A stretch of 64,000 bases of DNA from Okapia johnstoni (taxonomy: Eukaryota; Chordata; Mammalia; Artiodactyla; Giraffidae): assembly GCA_024291935.2 (NCBI GenBank), contig CM044315.1, positions 80,954,385 to 81,018,384 of the forward strand, written 5' to 3'. A model generated the notes under the pieces. It was not told the origin of the DNA. It saw only the letters and a program-made list of their open reading frames with translations, and ran no database searches. Position 1 is the stretch's first letter. Every line of letters starts with the position of its first letter. Both the position numbers and the translations under genes were made by a program. Of this stretch, positions 35,011 to 46,345 are shown piece after piece.

Positions 35011-35379
35011 AGCCCCAGTTTGAGTTTCCTGAAGAATAATGAAAATGTTTTAAGTTAGTTGTGGTAATAGTAGCACAACTCTGTGAATACACTAAAAACC
35101 ACTGAATTGTTCACTTCAGATGGGTGAACTGTATGGCATATAAATTATATCTCAATAAAGCCATTAAAAATTGAAAGGAATCGACAACAGAATGAGAGCA
35201 AGGAAGCAAGAGTCCTCGACCTGCCCGGCAATTCCCGCGATTTCTCGTTTAACATCGTTCTGTCTGCCGCCGCTAGCAACTCTGTGATGCAGAAACTACC
35301 TCTTTTTAGAGACATTGCAGTTCTGTGACAAACTCTAACTCCAAAAGGAAAGAAGGAAACCAGATTAGGTACCTACCTA

Positions 35380-35570
35380 TGCCAGGCTCTTCACACATCA
35401 TCTCAGTTAATTGTGGAAATACCCTGTAAAGAAAGAAAGTATTATTACCCAGTTTTACAGATAAGGACACCCAGGCTCAAAGAAGCATACTATATGTCCT
35501 AAGACACACAGCTACAATATGACTAAGCAGAACTTGAACTCATTCTGTTTGATTCCCTTGCTGGTGCCCT
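35380..35570 (+). repeat. MIR SINE remnant
   Basis: 'ccagttttacagataagg', 'caggctcaaagaagc' and 'acacagctac' follow MIR order in sense orientation. The stretch 35571-36320 upstream of LAO1 has no convincing gene. Confidence 0.65.
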
Positions 35571-36330
35571 TTCTCCAATGCCACCCTAGTGCCCGGGATC
35601 TGAGTCCTGTGTCCCAGCTGCTGAACATCTGCTCACATTCCAGCCCCCCTCCCTAGCCGTAGGCTGCTGCTCTGTGAAGGTTTCCTGCCCCCTTCTCCCT
35701 CTACTGTACACAGAGAACAAAGACTGGTACTGGCACCACATCCAGCTGGCCTGATTCCCCAGAAGAAGAAATTCCAGTGCCAGAGAAGCCTGCTTGTGCC
35801 TAAGGAAGCCCTGGGGGATTCAGAGGAATGGAGAAAAATGCCCACTCCCCACAGCAAATGGGCCAGACCAGAGACTCTACCCTGCCTGCAGGGGGAACAC
35901 CCGAGAGGGGTGGGGAGAGCCCAGCCCTCCCATGGGAACTCGTGGCTGGAATCCTCACCTTGGAGCAGAAGGCTCTGCAGTGAGACGGCAGCGGAACAGG
36001 GACATTCTCTAGCGAGAGCAGTCAGGAGGTTTGGCCTGTGCTGGGAGCCCAGACTCTGGATTTCCAAACCAGCCCAGAGGTTCGTTCCCAATCCTTACCC
36101 CTTCCTGGGAGATGGTCCCAGCAGGTTTGGGATGGTCCACCTGGCTCCCCCAACCCCTTCTCGTCACTGACTGTGATCTGAGCTGGGAGAAGGGGCTTTC
36201 CCTAGGAAGGGAGATGGGCCATAAGGAAGATAGGGATACAGAAGATGAGGTGGGGGGTGGGACTGAGTCACCACAGTCATCTTTACCTGACAGCCAGGCT
36301 TTGAGGGCAGGGCTTTTCTGCTTGGCCCAG

Positions 36331-36430
36331 CCAATTGGCCCCTAGGGTAGCCTAGTGGGATGAGGCCAGTGACTGCTGGGTGGAGCTGGCTCCTCTTAAA
36401 GAGAGGGAGAGTTGTACCAGACTCAGCCTG
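36331..36430 (+). promoter_or_regulatory. Putative LAO1 core promoter
   Basis: A CCAAT box at 36331-36335 precedes a TTAAA element at 36396-36400, with 51 bp from the latter to the ATG at 36452. Spacing would place transcription start near 36425-36430. Assignment rests on motif positions only. Confidence 0.35.
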
Positions 36431-36451
36431 AGCTGCAGGGCCGTGGTCAAG

Positions 36452-37438
36452 ATGAGAGGTAAGGAGGGTCCTGCCTCTGAATCTGAGAGAGAGGCACCTG
36501 AGGAAGGAGGTGTTGGATGCTGAAACAGGGGAGAAGAGCTAGACTGTGGAGTGGGGATGGGCCAGGGAGGGTGAGATGCATCCAAGGGGGAGTTTGGGCA
36601 TAGGGCCAGGCTAGGGAAAGAGGGTTGGGTTCTGAGATGGGACAGGAGCTGGGTCAGGGGCTATGGGTAGGTCCAGGTGTTGAAAGTGAGTCGAGAGGAT
36701 GGATACAGGTCTGGAGAATGCCTCTGGGGGTTGAACCCACATAAGGGGAAGGTCATGGGGACTGAGACAGAATGGCGATCACTTGGGGAGATGGGAAAAC
36801 CTGTCCCGGGTGAAGAATAGATTCCAGAGGTTGAGGTAGGCCTGGCGGGGGCTGCTGGGAGGCTTGACTCTCTGTCCCATGGGGCGTGGCCACTCCTCTC
36901 CTCTTTCCTGAGAAGTCTCCCCTTCAGAAGGCTCTTCTGGCATTGGGAGTGGCCTGCACTGAGAACCAGTGGGGTCCCTGCTCCTCCTCAATGGGTGGCC
37001 GCTGAAGACCCCTTTTCTTCTGAGAGCTTCAGCTGTGCTGCCAGTACAAAGACTGTACTAAGGGGATTCTCACCTGCCAAAAAACCTAGAGCTCATGCAG
37101 GGACACCCTGTGTCACAGCTCCTGGCTGTTCCCTTTAGAGCAAGCGACACCAAGGAAACCACACAGACTCTCTTTCAGGGTTTCAGACTCTTAGGTGAAT
37201 ATCTCTGTACATCAGAATAGTTATTTGTATAGGAGAAAACTAAGTCACTCTGGACTTATGTTATACATTAACTATGGTTTTCAATCTTGACTGCACATTA
37301 GAAAACATAGAATGTTTTGAAAAAAAATACTGTGAGGCTGGAGAAGAACAACAGAACTAGCAAATTCCTGTGGGGCATGAGTAGTCATTGAGAAAGTGGT
37401 CACAATTCCCCTACTCCCCTTCCCCGAAGAGAACTGTG

Positions 37439-37497
<59 letters not shown>

Positions 37498-40400
37498 TAC
37501 CCTCCCACAAAAGGACATATTTCCAAAGAATACAGACACCCTCAGGCTCCCCAGTCCCACCTCATGCTCAAACACACAAACAGAATCAAACACAAGAACA
37601 CAAGCAACCAAGTTCTCTCTCAAACTCAAGCAAATGCATACATATCATTCTCTCTCCTCCAAACACAGGCCAACACATACTACTTCTACAACATCTCTCA
37701 CTTTTCTGTACAGATTCATCCACACATTTACTCAGGTACCTACACTGTCCCACAACTTACTCATTTCACATAAAATCACAAAAAATGCACAGTTACAAAT
37801 GGCAATGATCACAGACTCACAACCACAGCAAGTTTATCATAGATAACCTCATACACACACACTCACCATCAGAAGTGGGCATGTTTACCCTCCAATAGAA
37901 AGCTGAACACAACCAGGATTTTCCAATCACACCCACACATGTGAACATTCACAATCACACAACTAAAACTAGCATAGTTCACACATCATTCATATCCCAC
38001 ACAACACAGACACAGACACAATCACAAACACATATTTACAACCACACATTGGACAGACACTCCTGACCTTACCACTCCCACTCATCCACACAGACAAGCT
38101 CATCCCAGGTAGGGCAGGGCACAGAGCCTCAGCCCCCATTCCTTTCTCTGCCCCAGGAATCCTGATCTTGGGGCTCTTGTTGGCCACTCCCAGCTGCCTC
38201 GGCTTCTATGAGGACTTGGCTACGTGTTTCCAGGACCCTAAATATGAGTCTATCCTTGTCACAGCCCAGGAGGGCCTCCACACCTCCCCAGTGCCCAAGC
38301 GCATAGTGGTGGTGGGAGCTGGCATGTCAGGGCTTACAGCGGCCAAGGCCCTGCAAGATGCGGGCCATCAGGTAAGCTGGTGTGGGAGGGGCCTCAATCA
38401 TTTACCTCCAGTTTGCTTCATTGGGTGAAAAAAGGGAAGGAGTGGGGTTACAGCCAATCCTTAGACAACTGAGCATAACCCACTGGGTCTCTTAGCCCTT
38501 AGTTATTGTTCCTCAAAAAGCTGCATCCCCTGAGACTTAATTGCAACTTGTGTTCTTTTGGAAGTAAAAGTAGAGAAGGGCTATGCTAGCCAGAAAGGGC
38601 CAAGAGGTGTTCTGACCCCTGCAACCCTGGAGCCCTTCTGCATCACCTACGTTACTCAGGTCCCTCTGGGAGCAAACCCCACTCCGTCCAGTTTGGTTAT
38701 CCTGCACATTCAGGGACCTACCAGTGGGAATTCCAGAATAGAGCCTGTGGCTGGGGCAGGTGGGAAAAGGGAGTGCATGACTCTGAGAGTGATAGCAGCC
38801 TCCCTGGACACCAGGTAACCATCCTGGAAGCCAGCGACCACGTCGGGGGTCGAGTGATGACATTCAGGAACGAGAAGGAGGGCTGGTACTATGAACTGGG
38901 GCCCATGAGAATCCCAAAGTCCCACAGGTAAGTCTCAGGAGAGGAATGGAGTAAAAGGCAAGGAGGAAGAATTAAGAGTAGGGGACAGGCTGCTGCCATT
39001 GTGTCAGAGCCCTTTCAGATTCACTGTCTCATGCAATTCAATCCTGCAAGTCTGGTCCCCCAGCTGACAGAGATGATCAAGGCTCAGAGCTCAGGGTAAT
39101 ACAGAAAGTGGAAGATCCCAAACTAATAATGACTATTTGTTGTTGTCTGACTCTTTTGTGACCCTATGGGCTGTAAGCTGCCAGATTCCTCTGTCCATGG
39201 GATTCTCCAGGCAAGAATACTGGAAGGGATAGCCATTCCCTTCTCCAGGGAATCTTCCCAATCCAGGGATCCAACCCGGGTCTCTTGCATTGTAGGCAGA
39301 TTCTTTACAGTCTGAGCCACCAGGGAGGCCAGATACTACTTTAAGCTATAAAATACATAATAATAATAGTAGCTGTCATTCGTGAACACTTACTATGTGC
39401 CTGGCCCTGTGCTAAGTACTGCTGCTGCTAAGTCACTGCAGTCGTGTCCGACTCTGTGCGACCCCATAGACATCAGCCTACCAGGCTCCCTCATCCCTGG
39501 GATTCTCCAGGCAAGAACACTGGAGTGGGTTGCCATTTCCTTCTCCAATGCATGAAAGTGAAAAGTGAAAGTGAAGTCACTCAGTCATGTCCGACTCTGA
39601 GCGACCCCACAGACTGCAGCCTACCAGGCTTCTCTGTCCATGAGATTTTCCAGGCAAGAGTACTGGAATGGGGTGCTATCGCCTTCTCTGGTGCTAAGTA
39701 CTATATGTGCATTACTTCATTTGACTCTCACAACCCTATAATGCAGTACTCTTACTTTTCCTATTTACAAATCAAGAAACTGGGCTCAGAGATATTAAGT
39801 GACTGACCTAAGATTCTCCTAGGAGGAAGTGACAAAGCTCCTCAAAATCAAGGGAGTACCTGGCACCAAAGCATATGCTCAATTTCTAAATCAGAATCTG
39901 GAAGAGAACCTGGCCCCCAGTTCTGGGGCTTGTAAGACAAAAAGATCCTTCGCCTGACGCCCCACCATGTGCCTCATTTTTTGCCTTAAGTGGAAACTAA
40001 ACCCAAGATTTCGCTACAAACACTATCCTAAACAAAACCAAAAGCTAACAGTAGCAGCCCAAAGTATGAGTCTTTAGATATGGCCTCAAACTTACTTAGG
40101 GCTTCTCTGGTGGCTCAGATGGTTTACCATCTCCTGCAATGCAGGAGAACCTGGGTCGGGAAGATCCCCAAGAATACCCACTCTGGTATTCTTGCCTGGA
40201 GAATTTCATGGGCAGAGGAGCCTGGTGGGCTACAGTCCATGGTGTTGCAAAGAGTCAGACACAACTGAGCAACTAACACTTTCACTTTTCAAGCTTACTT
40301 AGAAATGGAATTTTAAATTCTGTCTGAAACAAAATGTCTTGGGCTCTGTAGTTGAGCTCTATATGCTAGGATTTCCTTAAGGTCTTCTTTCAGTCATGGG

Positions 40401-43343
40401 GAACTACCTACTCCCTGTTTCCCTCAGTGCAAAAATAGGAGAAAAAGAACTAATGTGGCAGTAAGAGAAGGCGAGGTTAGAGATGAGCAGGCAGTCAGTC
40501 TGGGCTCCTTGGGCACATGAAGAAACTGGTTTTCCTGGAAATAGTTTCTACTGTTAGGTAAACAGGAATGAGGTGTCACATGGACGAGGGCCATGTTGTA
40601 CCTGTGTCTGTTCCAGGTTGGTCCACACCTATGTCAGGAAGCTGGGCCTGAAGCTAAACAAGTTCCTCCAGTACGATGGCAACACCTGGTACCTCATCAA
40701 CAGAAAACGCTACCGCGCCAGGGAGGTTAAAGCCAACCCAGAGCTTCTAGGCTATTCCATGAACCCAAGAGAAAAGGGCAAGGATGCTCTAAATCTCTTC
40801 TACCAGTCCATTGGCAAGGTGACTTATGCCTCTTCCCTCTCCCCGCCTCCCCCTCCCACCCCCGCCATCCCAGGGTCAGGAAAAAACAGGTCTGGCCAAA
40901 AGTCACCTAGCAAGCTCAGTGACCATCCATCAGACCACCTTACTCCTACCTGATACTCTTATGATTGGTCTGTCTTCCTTCTAACACCCCCTAAGAATGT
41001 TGCCACCCGAGCCCTAGTGCCCAGCTCCCTCTCTTCTGTCCCGTGTGGACCAATCATCCGTTCTTGATTAAGCAGTAGAAGGAAGGGGAATCGCCAGGTA
41101 ATCCAATCCTTGGTAATGAATCAGTCTTCCTGGATTGAAGTAAATGTCTTCACCTTTAAATCAAATGAAGGAGAGATCCGGGGGGGAAGAGAAAATTTAG
41201 GAGGTGGAAACTCCCTCCCCCTTTTCCTTCCATCTACTTCCTCTTAATCCCCACCCTCTCCAAAGGATCATCCAGAGAACCCAGTAGTCCCACCTCTGGC
41301 TCTGTGACTTTCAAGCTGCTACCCCTTCCTCTTCTCTACAGCTCAAAAGCCTGAAAGAATTAAACTGCAGCCAACTGATGTCCTTTTATGATTCTTACTC
41401 CACCAAGGTGAGTGAGGCAAAGTCCCAAGATAGGGATGAAAGGGGGTCTGTGCTCAACCTAGACTCCTGGGGGCATTGTCCCCTCCCTACCAGTACCTTC
41501 TCCCAATGCCCAAGGCTTCACCTCCCTGGAGTCCCCTCACCCCTGCTTCTACCTTGCCTACCCCAGGTCCCTACTGAGGCCCCTTCCTACATACTGTGCC
41601 CTCTATCTGGTGCTTCCATCTCCCCACAGGCTTACCTACTGAAGGAAGGGATGCTGAGCCGAGGAGCAGTAAAGATGATTGGGGACATGATGAATGAGGA
41701 TGCTGGATACTACAAGTCCCTTCTGGAGTCCCTTCAGACTGACATGATCTTCACAAGTAATGAGTAAGGCTGATCTGGACCAGACTTTGAGTCTGCCCCT
41801 TTCTCAAACACACAGAACAGAGAAAGGGAAATTTGATTACTGAGTACTTGCTATGTGCCATGTGCCATGCTAAGCATTTTCCAAGGATGATCACATTTAA
41901 TGCTATGATCACTTGGGAGGTAGGGCACTGTAATTCAGAGTCATGTTACCAGTGAGGAGGCTGAGGCTCAGAGAAGTCATGCAACTCACATTCACACAAG
42001 CTGGGCAAGAGCTGGAACACATAGGTCTGCACGATGCCTCCTGGGATGCAGAATTGCATGGTGGCTGAAGCCATGGGCTTTCCAGCTAGATTGCACATGT
42101 CACTGTGAGAAAGTCCCGTTTTTCTGGGTGTTCATTTTCCAAACTATAAAAGTAAGCAATGAACCCTCCTTCACAGAGACTAGTTAAGGTGAGATGTGTG
42201 AAGTACACGGACTTCCTAGGTTGCTCAATGGTAAAGAATCTGCCTGCAATGCAGGAGACCCAAGAAACACAGCTTCCATCCCTGGGTGCAGAAGATCCCC
42301 TGGAGAAGGAAATGGCACCCTACTCCAGTATTCTTGCCTGGAGAATTCCATGGACAGAGGAACCTGGTAGGCTATAGTCCATGGGGTTGCAAAAGAGTCA
42401 GACACGACTGAGCACACACACATGAAGTATCCACCACCTACTGCAGAGGGCCTGTTTCCTCCCTTTTTGGACTGGGATCGCTGCTGGCAACTCAGCAGAC
42501 TGAATTTGTGCCTCCCACACTCAACCGCTTCCCTCTCTTCACCACTACAGCTTTTCCGAGATCACCGGTGGCTTTGACCAGCTTCCCAAAGCCCTCAACG
42601 CCAGCCTGAAGCCTGGCACCATCCGTCTGGGCTCCAAGGTGGAGGAGGTAGTGAGAGATGGGCCTGAGGTTCGGATTTCCTATCGGACGGGCGAATCCAA
42701 CTCTACCCTGACCACGCTCACCGCAGACTTTGTCATCATCTCCGCCTCAGCCAAGGCGACGCGTCTCATCACCTTTGAGCCCCCACTCTCCCAAGACAAG
42801 ATGGACGCACTCCGCTCGGTGCATTATACCAGCGCCACCAAAGTGGTTCTGGCGTGCAACGAGTCCTTCTGGGAGCGGGACGGCATCCAGGGCGGGGTCT
42901 CCATCACTGACCTGCCCTCCCGCTACATCTACTACCCCAGCCACCGCCTCCCCAGCGGCAAGGGTGTCCTGCTGGCCTCCTACACCGTGGACGACGATTC
43001 CCTCTTCTTCATATCCATGAAGCAGGACCAGGTGGTGGATATAGTCCTGAGGGACCTGGCGGCAGTGCACCAGATTCCCAAGGAGGAGCTGCAGCGCATG
43101 TGCCCCTCTTCTGTGGTCAAGCGCTGGTCTCTGGACCCCCTCTTCATGGGCGCCTTCACTGAGTTCACACCCTATCAGTTTGTGGACTATTCGCAGCAAC
43201 TTTTCCAGCCAGAGGGCCGCATCCACTTTGCTGGCGAGCACACCTGCCTGCCCCATGCCTGGATAGACACAGCCATCAAGTCCGGCCTCCAGGTAGCCGA
43301 GAACATCCAGGCTGCGGTGGACAAAGAGAACACCAAGAGGTAG
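36452..43343 (+). CDS. LAO1: L-amino-acid oxidase, secreted flavoenzyme (LAO1)
   Basis: Oxidises L-amino acids to 2-oxo acids, releasing ammonia and hydrogen peroxide; members of this group act as secreted antibacterial enzymes, in milk for mouse LAO1. I joined seven coding exons: 36452-36458, 38157-38371, 38815-38927, 40617-40818, 41342-41407, 41630-41763, 42551-43343. All introns are GT-AG, the phases agree and the product is 509 residues with no break. Seen: signal peptide [18 protein letters not shown] (1-18); dinucleotide fold VVVGAGMSG (GxGxxG at 56-61); GGRV at 85-88; substrate-arginine motif GPMRIP (Arg106); Lys343 in ATKVVL; C-terminal FAD motif GEHTC (474-478) and Trp483. Sequons at Asn187, 262, 296 and 349 fit a glycoprotein. 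It ends soon after the FAD domain, unlike the longer IL4I1. A possible AATAAA is at 45093, beyond a later Bov-B insertion. IL4I1 is the main alternative. Confidence 0.93.
37440..38070. repeat. (CA)n microsatellite and degenerate CA-rich tract, LAO1 intron 1
   Basis: A pure (AC)21 at 37441-37482, with imperfect continuation to 37499, is followed by about 570 bp very poor in G and rich in 'cacaca'-like words. The whole looks like one decayed expansion ending about 90 bp before exon 2. Confidence 0.85.
39135..39333 (-). mobile_element. Bov-tA SINE in LAO1 intron 3
   Basis: Antisense copy running from 'tgttgttgtctgactc' to the complement of the head, 'ccaccagggaggcc'. Confidence 0.8.
39421..39690 (-). 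mobile_element. Bov-A SINE pair splitting a MIR, LAO1 intron 3
   Basis: Two antisense Bov-A bodies in tandem ((GCT)n tail, then a second 'gtgaagtcactcagtc'). Perfect 12-bp duplication 'gtgctaagtact' at 39409-39420 and 39691-39702 lies within an older MIR spanning about 39370-39810. Confidence 0.9.
40100..40289 (+). mobile_element. Bov-tA SINE in LAO1 intron 3
   Basis: Sense copy with a tRNA-like head. Flanks 'caaacttacttag' (40087-40099) and 'caagcttacttag' (40290-40302) form a 13-bp duplication with one difference. Confidence 0.85.
41840..42025 (+). repeat. MIR SINE remnant in LAO1 intron 6
   Basis: 'gagtacttgctatgtgcc', 'gaggctgaggctcagagaag' and 'tcacacaagctggg' follow MIR consensus order. 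Confidence 0.65.
42209..42415 (+). mobile_element. Bov-tA SINE in LAO1 intron 6
   Basis: Sense copy beginning 'ggacttcctaggttgc'. The short flanking repeat 'tgaagta' is at 42199-42205 and 42423-42429. It lies 135 bp upstream of the last exon. Confidence 0.8.
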
Positions 43344-44248
43344 AAGACCTTCACCAACAGTCACCATCATTTCTAACCCTAAGAGAAATCCCTGACGGAA
43401 TCTGGCAGGAAGCAGCCTCTGAGATGGGAGTTGGAGGCAGAGACCCTGGCAAGAGGTCAATGTTAGTTTCCCTGGCCCACAAGCAGGAACCCCTAAATAC
43501 CATACAAAGACCCTAGCTGGCAAATTCATCCCCTTTCCTGCTTCTCTCTCCTGCAAGCCCTTGAGAAGGGTCAGCAGAGTCAGGGTATTTGGAGGGATAG
43601 GGAAAAAAATCAAGGATGTAGGTGCTAGAATCAGACCTTAGCTTGCATAATAGTAACAAGCAAAAGAGAAAGGTTTCAACAACACCCAAGTTTTTGGTAT
43701 CTGCAATTAGAAGCCCCTAAAGGAACAGACAAACTCAAACCACAGCACTGTTAAAACACAGATTGGCCACATGAACCCACAGTGCAGCAAACCCCCTCAT
43801 TGAGTGCCTGAGCCAGGGGCCCCCCATCTTAGTCCAGCTGGAGTCAGGGTGTATGGGAGATAACAGTTCTTTTTTGCTCTTTTTTTGAGCCTGCAAAACA
43901 GGACCTGGCTTCCTAGACATCTCCTGGCCCATGGACTGTTTCTCTTTACCCAAATCTCCTCATCACCAATTAGAACTCACCTCCCTGCCTCTGCCTGTCC
44001 AGTCCACACATCCCCCTGGGAGGATACCAATTACATTCTAGATGTTCCCTCCACACTCTGTTCCTCACTAACAACTGCCCTGTCCTTCCAGGCCTAGCTG
44101 AAAGTGTTCCCTCTCCCCAAATCCTTTCTTAATGACCAAACTTAGGCCCCCAGGGACCTCTTTCCTTTGAACCACAGCCTTTTCTACCTAGAGTTTGAAA
44201 CATCTGGATTGTGGATCTTCTGGTACTATTACCTCTTATTTATCCAAG

Positions 44249-45068
44249 TTCAGTTCAGTTCAGTTCAGTCGCTCAGTCATGTCCGACTCTTTGCGACCCC
44301 ATGAATTGCAGCACGCCAGGCCTCCCTGTCCATCACCAACTCCCGGAGTCTACCCAAACCCATGTCCATGGAGTCGGTGATGCCATCCAGCCATCTCATC
44401 CTCTGTTGTCCCCTTCTCCTCCTGCCCCCAATCCCTCCCAGCATTAGGGTCTTTTCCAGTGAGTCAACCCTTTGCATGAGGTGGCCAAAGTATTGGAGTT
44501 TCAGCTTCAACATCAGTCCTCCCAATGAACACCCAGGACTGATCTCCTTTAGGATGGACTGGTTGGATCTTCTTGCAGTCCAAGGGACTCTCAAGAGTCT
44601 TCTCCAACACCACAGTTCAAAAGCATTAATTCTTCAGTGCTCAGCTTTCTTCACTGTCCAACTCTCACATCCATACATGACTACTAGAAAAACCATAGCC
44701 TTTACTAGACAGACCTTTGTTGGCAAAGTAATGTCTCTGCTTTTAAATATGCTATCTAGGTTGGTCATAACCTTCCTTCCAAGGAGTAAGCGTCTTTTAA
44801 TTTCATGGCTGCAATCACCATCTGCAATGATTTTGGAGCCCCAAAAAATAAAGTCTGATACTGTTTCCACTGTTTCCCCATCTATTTCCCGTGAAGTTAT
44901 GGGACCAGATGCCATGATCTTAGTTTTCTGAATGTTGAGTTTTAAGCCACCTTTTTCACTCTCCTCTTTCACTTTCATCAAGAGGCTCTTTAGTTCTTCG
45001 CTTTCTGCCATAAGGGTGGTGTCATCTGCATATCTGAGGTTATTGATATTTCTTCTGACAATCTTATC
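44249..45068 (-). mobile_element. Bov-B LINE 3' part downstream of LAO1
   Basis: An 820-bp antisense insertion with tandem 'agttc' 3' terminus. Minus-strand frames cover the reverse-transcriptase C-terminal region. Perfect 12-bp duplication 'tatttatccaag' at 44237-44248 and 45069-45080. The stretch 43344-44236 is LAO1 3' UTR/flank with nothing else recognised. Confidence 0.92.
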
Positions 45069-45474
45069 TATTTATCCAAGTAGACAGAAGTAAATAAAGT
45101 GGTAAACCCTCTCACTAGAGAGCTTTCCTACCAGGAGGACTCAAGATCAGCATGATGTCCTGAAAATGGCATATTTGTAGGAAGAAGGGAAAGAGGGAGG
45201 AGACATTTTCTTACTGCATTTGGTCTATTGTTAAAACCCAGCCTACTTAATTTGAGTTTTCTATGTACCTCTATATTAGTCAGGGCTTTTTCCAATTCAG
45301 GTGCTGGAAATCAAACCCAAAATACCTTAGGGAAAAGGAAATGCTTTGGCTCACATATCTGAAAAGTCCAGGATGAAGCTTACTTCACCAAGGCTAATTG
45401 GATTCAGGAACTGATAAGTCATCATTAAGCTTCTCTATTTCCACCTCTTGACCCTGCTTTCCTAAGTTAGCGTC

Positions 45475-45910
45475 CATATTGAGTTGAATGAAGTTCCCCA
45501 AAATTCATATCTACCCAAAAGCTGTGAAGGTGATTTGGAAATAGTCTTTGCAGATGTAATCAAGTTAAGATGAGGCCATATTGGATTTGTATGGTCCCTA
45601 ATCCAGTAACTGGTGTCCTGATAAGAGGGAAATTTGAACACAAACATACACAGAGGGAAGACAGCCATGTGAAGATGGACGCAGGTTGGAGTGATGCATC
45701 TACAAGCCAAGGAATGCCAAGGATTGCAGAAACCTCCAAAAACTAGGAGGAGGCATGTAACAGACTCTGTCTCAGAGCACTCTGAAGGAACCAACCTTGT
45801 GACACTAGTCTTGAACTTCTAGTCTCCAGTGCTGTGAGAAAATAAATTTCTGCTGTTTTAATCCACCTAATTTTATGGTAATTTGTTTCAGCAGCCCTAG
45901 GAATCTAATA
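45475..45910 (+). mobile_element. MaLR (MLT1-like) LTR
   Basis: 'aaaattcatatctaccc', 'atctacaagccaagga', 'tgaacttctagtctccag' and 'tgagaaaataaatttctg' are in the order of old mammalian MaLR LTRs in sense orientation. The end is interrupted by the SINE fragment at 45911. Confidence 0.6.
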
Positions 45911-46015
45911 TTCTTGCCTGGAGAATCCCAGGGACAGCAGAGCCTGGTGGGCTGCCGTCTATGGGGTCGCACAGAGTCGGACACGACTGAAGTGACTTAG
46001 CAGCAGCAGCAGCAG
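45911..46015 (+). mobile_element. 5'-truncated Bov-A SINE with (CAG)n tail
   Basis: Only the 3' body remains ('ttcttgcctggagaatccc' to 'gacttagcagcagcagcag'). The flanking duplication 'aggaatctaata' on both sides shows it entered as a truncated copy. Confidence 0.85.
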
Positions 46016-46136
46016 CAGGAATCTAATATAGCTGCCTTCGTTCTTCTTGCAAGAAATATAATCAGAAGCAACTCCAAGATTATATCTTCATAGGTTGCCA
46101 TTCAAGGGAAAAGAAAGGGCTTCTTTCTCCCAGGTT

Positions 46137-46345
46137 GTTGATTTAGTTGCTAAGTCATGTCCAACTATTTGCGACCCCATGGACTGTAGCCCATCAGGTT
46201 CCTCTGTCCATGGGATTTCTCAGGCAGGAATACTGGAATAGATTGCCATTTCCTTCTCCAGGGGATCTTCCTGACCCAGGGGTTGAACACATGTCTCCGG
46301 CTTGGCAGGTGGATTCTTTATCACTGAACCACCTGGAAAGCCAGA
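46137..46345 (-). mobile_element. Bov-tA SINE, antisense
   Basis: 'gttgctaagtcatgtcc' body at left and complement of the head at right ('ccacctggaaagcc'). The stretch 46350-47640 is non-repetitive with no supported gene. Confidence 0.8.

Larger units (their letters stand above)
27965..35175 (+). mobile_element. Host L1 LINE (ORF2 3' part and 3' UTR), multiply interrupted
   Basis: L1 ORF2 sequence can be followed in order across the insertions: 27965-28361, 28535-28777, 32118-32492, 32806-32946, 33639-33971, 34506-about 34837 and about 35010-35175. Landmarks include 'ttatcataatcccactggc'-type sequence (about 28305), 'caattgatttttgacaagg' (28716), 'tttagaagacagcaaagg' (32262), 'cacatgaaaagatgctcaag' (32912) and 'atgaatggataaacaaaatg' (34528). 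Six separate elements have landed in it, four with clear target-site duplications. Confidence 0.75.

Noticed and set aside
35633..36345. Several open frames of 104-152 codons just upstream of LAO1
   Set aside because: They overlap on both strands with low-complexity, proline/serine-rich translations; more likely promoter-proximal non-coding DNA.
37388..37846. Threonine/histidine-rich open frames over the CA repeat
   Set aside because: A dinucleotide repeat is open in several frames by chance, and it lies in LAO1 intron 1.
42747..43613. 288-codon minus-strand open frame across the last LAO1 exon
   Set aside because: It is antisense to a G+C-rich coding exon with conserved oxidase codons on the plus strand; no domain is recognisable.
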